From Caldifarciminota bacterium (lineage in GTDB: Bacteria > Hydrothermota > Tepidihabitantia > B3-TA06): a DNA stretch of 6,701 nt. The notes beneath the pieces were generated by a model. That model was given only the letters and a program-made list of their open reading frames with translations, did not search any database and was not told the DNA's origin. This document shows positions 6,190-6,701 of the stretch, piece by piece. A program made the position numbers and the translations under genes. The stretch spans positions 1-6,701 of the forward strand of contig WJJO01000087.1 in the NCBI GenBank assembly GCA_014729665.1. Direction: 5' to 3'. Positions within the stretch are counted from its first letter, which is position 1, and each line of letters opens with the position of its first letter.

Positions 6190-6701
6190 GCGAAAGCTGG
6201 CAGATAGTAGAGGCGCTTCTTTTCGCATCACCTGAAGTGGTATCTTCAAGACAGCTTGGCTCAGCCGCCGATTTGACCCCTTCAGAGGTAGAAGCGTGCA
6301 TAGAAAAACTCAACGCCGACTATGAAGCCGACTCGCGATCCTTCCACATTCGTCAGGTTGCAGGCGGATGGCAAATGGTTACCCATCATCGTTTTGCTCC
6401 GTGGATCGCAAGACTCTTAAAGAAACGCCGTCACGCGAAACTTTCAAAGGCCGCCCTCGAAACACTGGCCGTAATAGCCCACAGACAGCCGATTAACAAA
6501 CCGGACATAGATCAAACCCGCGGGATCGACTCCACCTATATCCTTGCGACCCTTCTGGAACGCGGCCTGGTTCGAATAAAGGGTCGGGACAAACGCGCCG
6601 GTCACCCTTATGTCTATGTTACTACACCAAAATTCCTCGAATTCTTCGGACTTACCTCGCTTGAGGACCTGCCAGACCTTGAGGAACCATCCGTAAGTGA
6701 A
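6186..6701 (+). CDS. scpB: Segregation and condensation protein ScpB, 3' end beyond window
   Basis: ScpB is the winged-helix subunit that, as a dimer, binds the ScpA kleisin in the SMC-ScpAB condensin and helps compact and separate chromosomes. The frame is open for 172 codons to the window edge with no stop, close to the usual length of the conserved core (about 180-250). The N-terminal winged helix begins with SWQIVEALLFASPEVVSSRQL, the family's opening pattern of a helix, LLF(A/S) and an L near 24. The second has LSKAALETLAVIAHRQPINK at about 97-116, then the RGIDSTYIL and LLERGLV segments, GHPYVYVTTPKFLEFFGL, and LEDLPDLEE near the end. Two small departures from consensus are His for Tyr in IAYRQP and His for Arg in GRP. 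Start: an in-frame TAA at 6162-6164 and no other start codon before GTG 6186, which overlaps the previous stop as GTGA. No scpA is adjacent upstream, where it often lies. Confidence 0.93.
   Translation, partial: MSESWQIVEALLFASPEVVSSRQLGSAADLTPSEVEACIEKLNADYEADSRSFHIRQVAGGWQMVTHHRFAPWIARLLKKRRHAKLSKAALETLAVIAHRQPINKPDIDQTRGIDSTYILATLLERGLVRIKGRDKRAGHPYVYVTTPKFLEFFGLTSLEDLPDLEEPSVSE

Noticed and set aside
1..6701. CRISPR array, insertion sequence, integrase, toxin-antitoxin or defence system
   Set aside because: There are no spaced long repeats, terminal inverted repeats or transposase/recombinase motifs, and every long frame on the coding strand is accounted for by housekeeping genes plus one unknown exported protein.

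Overview
The window is a chromosomal, housekeeping-type region of a bacterium with roughly balanced GC (about 50% in most genes). All genes are on the + strand. The proteins are clearly bacterial (GlmS, RecA, RecX, AlaRS, ScpB), but they do not match one well-known model lineage closely enough for me to name a phylum. The gene after alaS starts with a hydrophobic stretch and looks exported. No mobile element, CRISPR array, tRNA or rRNA is visible.

Layout: positions 1-1238 hold the 3' two thirds of glmS (the sugar isomerase half of glucosamine-6-phosphate synthase; its glutaminase half lies before the window). A 119-bp gap follows, the only sizeable non-coding stretch. It contains an AT-rich nested dyad, a tandem 8-bp repeat, a small GC-containing hairpin and a strong Shine-Dalgarno, and is the likely control region for what follows. 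Then come recA (1358-2425), recX (2448-2909), alaS (2906-5509), an unrecognised probably exported protein (5506-6189, weakly DUF3108-like) and scpB (6186 to the window end, truncated by it).

The recA-to-scpB block looks like one operon. recA and recX are 22 bp apart, and the next three junctions are all 4-nt stop/start overlaps (GTGA, ATGA, GTGA), a pattern of tight translational coupling. It joins DNA recombination and repair (RecA and its modulator RecX), translation (AlaRS) and chromosome condensation (ScpB). The recA-recX-alaS order is well known in many bacteria. The inserted envelope-type protein and scpB without scpA beside it are the less ordinary parts.

I found no evidence for a new defence, mobile or catalytic system. 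The points most worth a second look are the dyad-rich recA leader, the unknown exported protein inside the operon, an AT-rich 3' part of alaS, and an altered short motif in the AlaRS catalytic domain.
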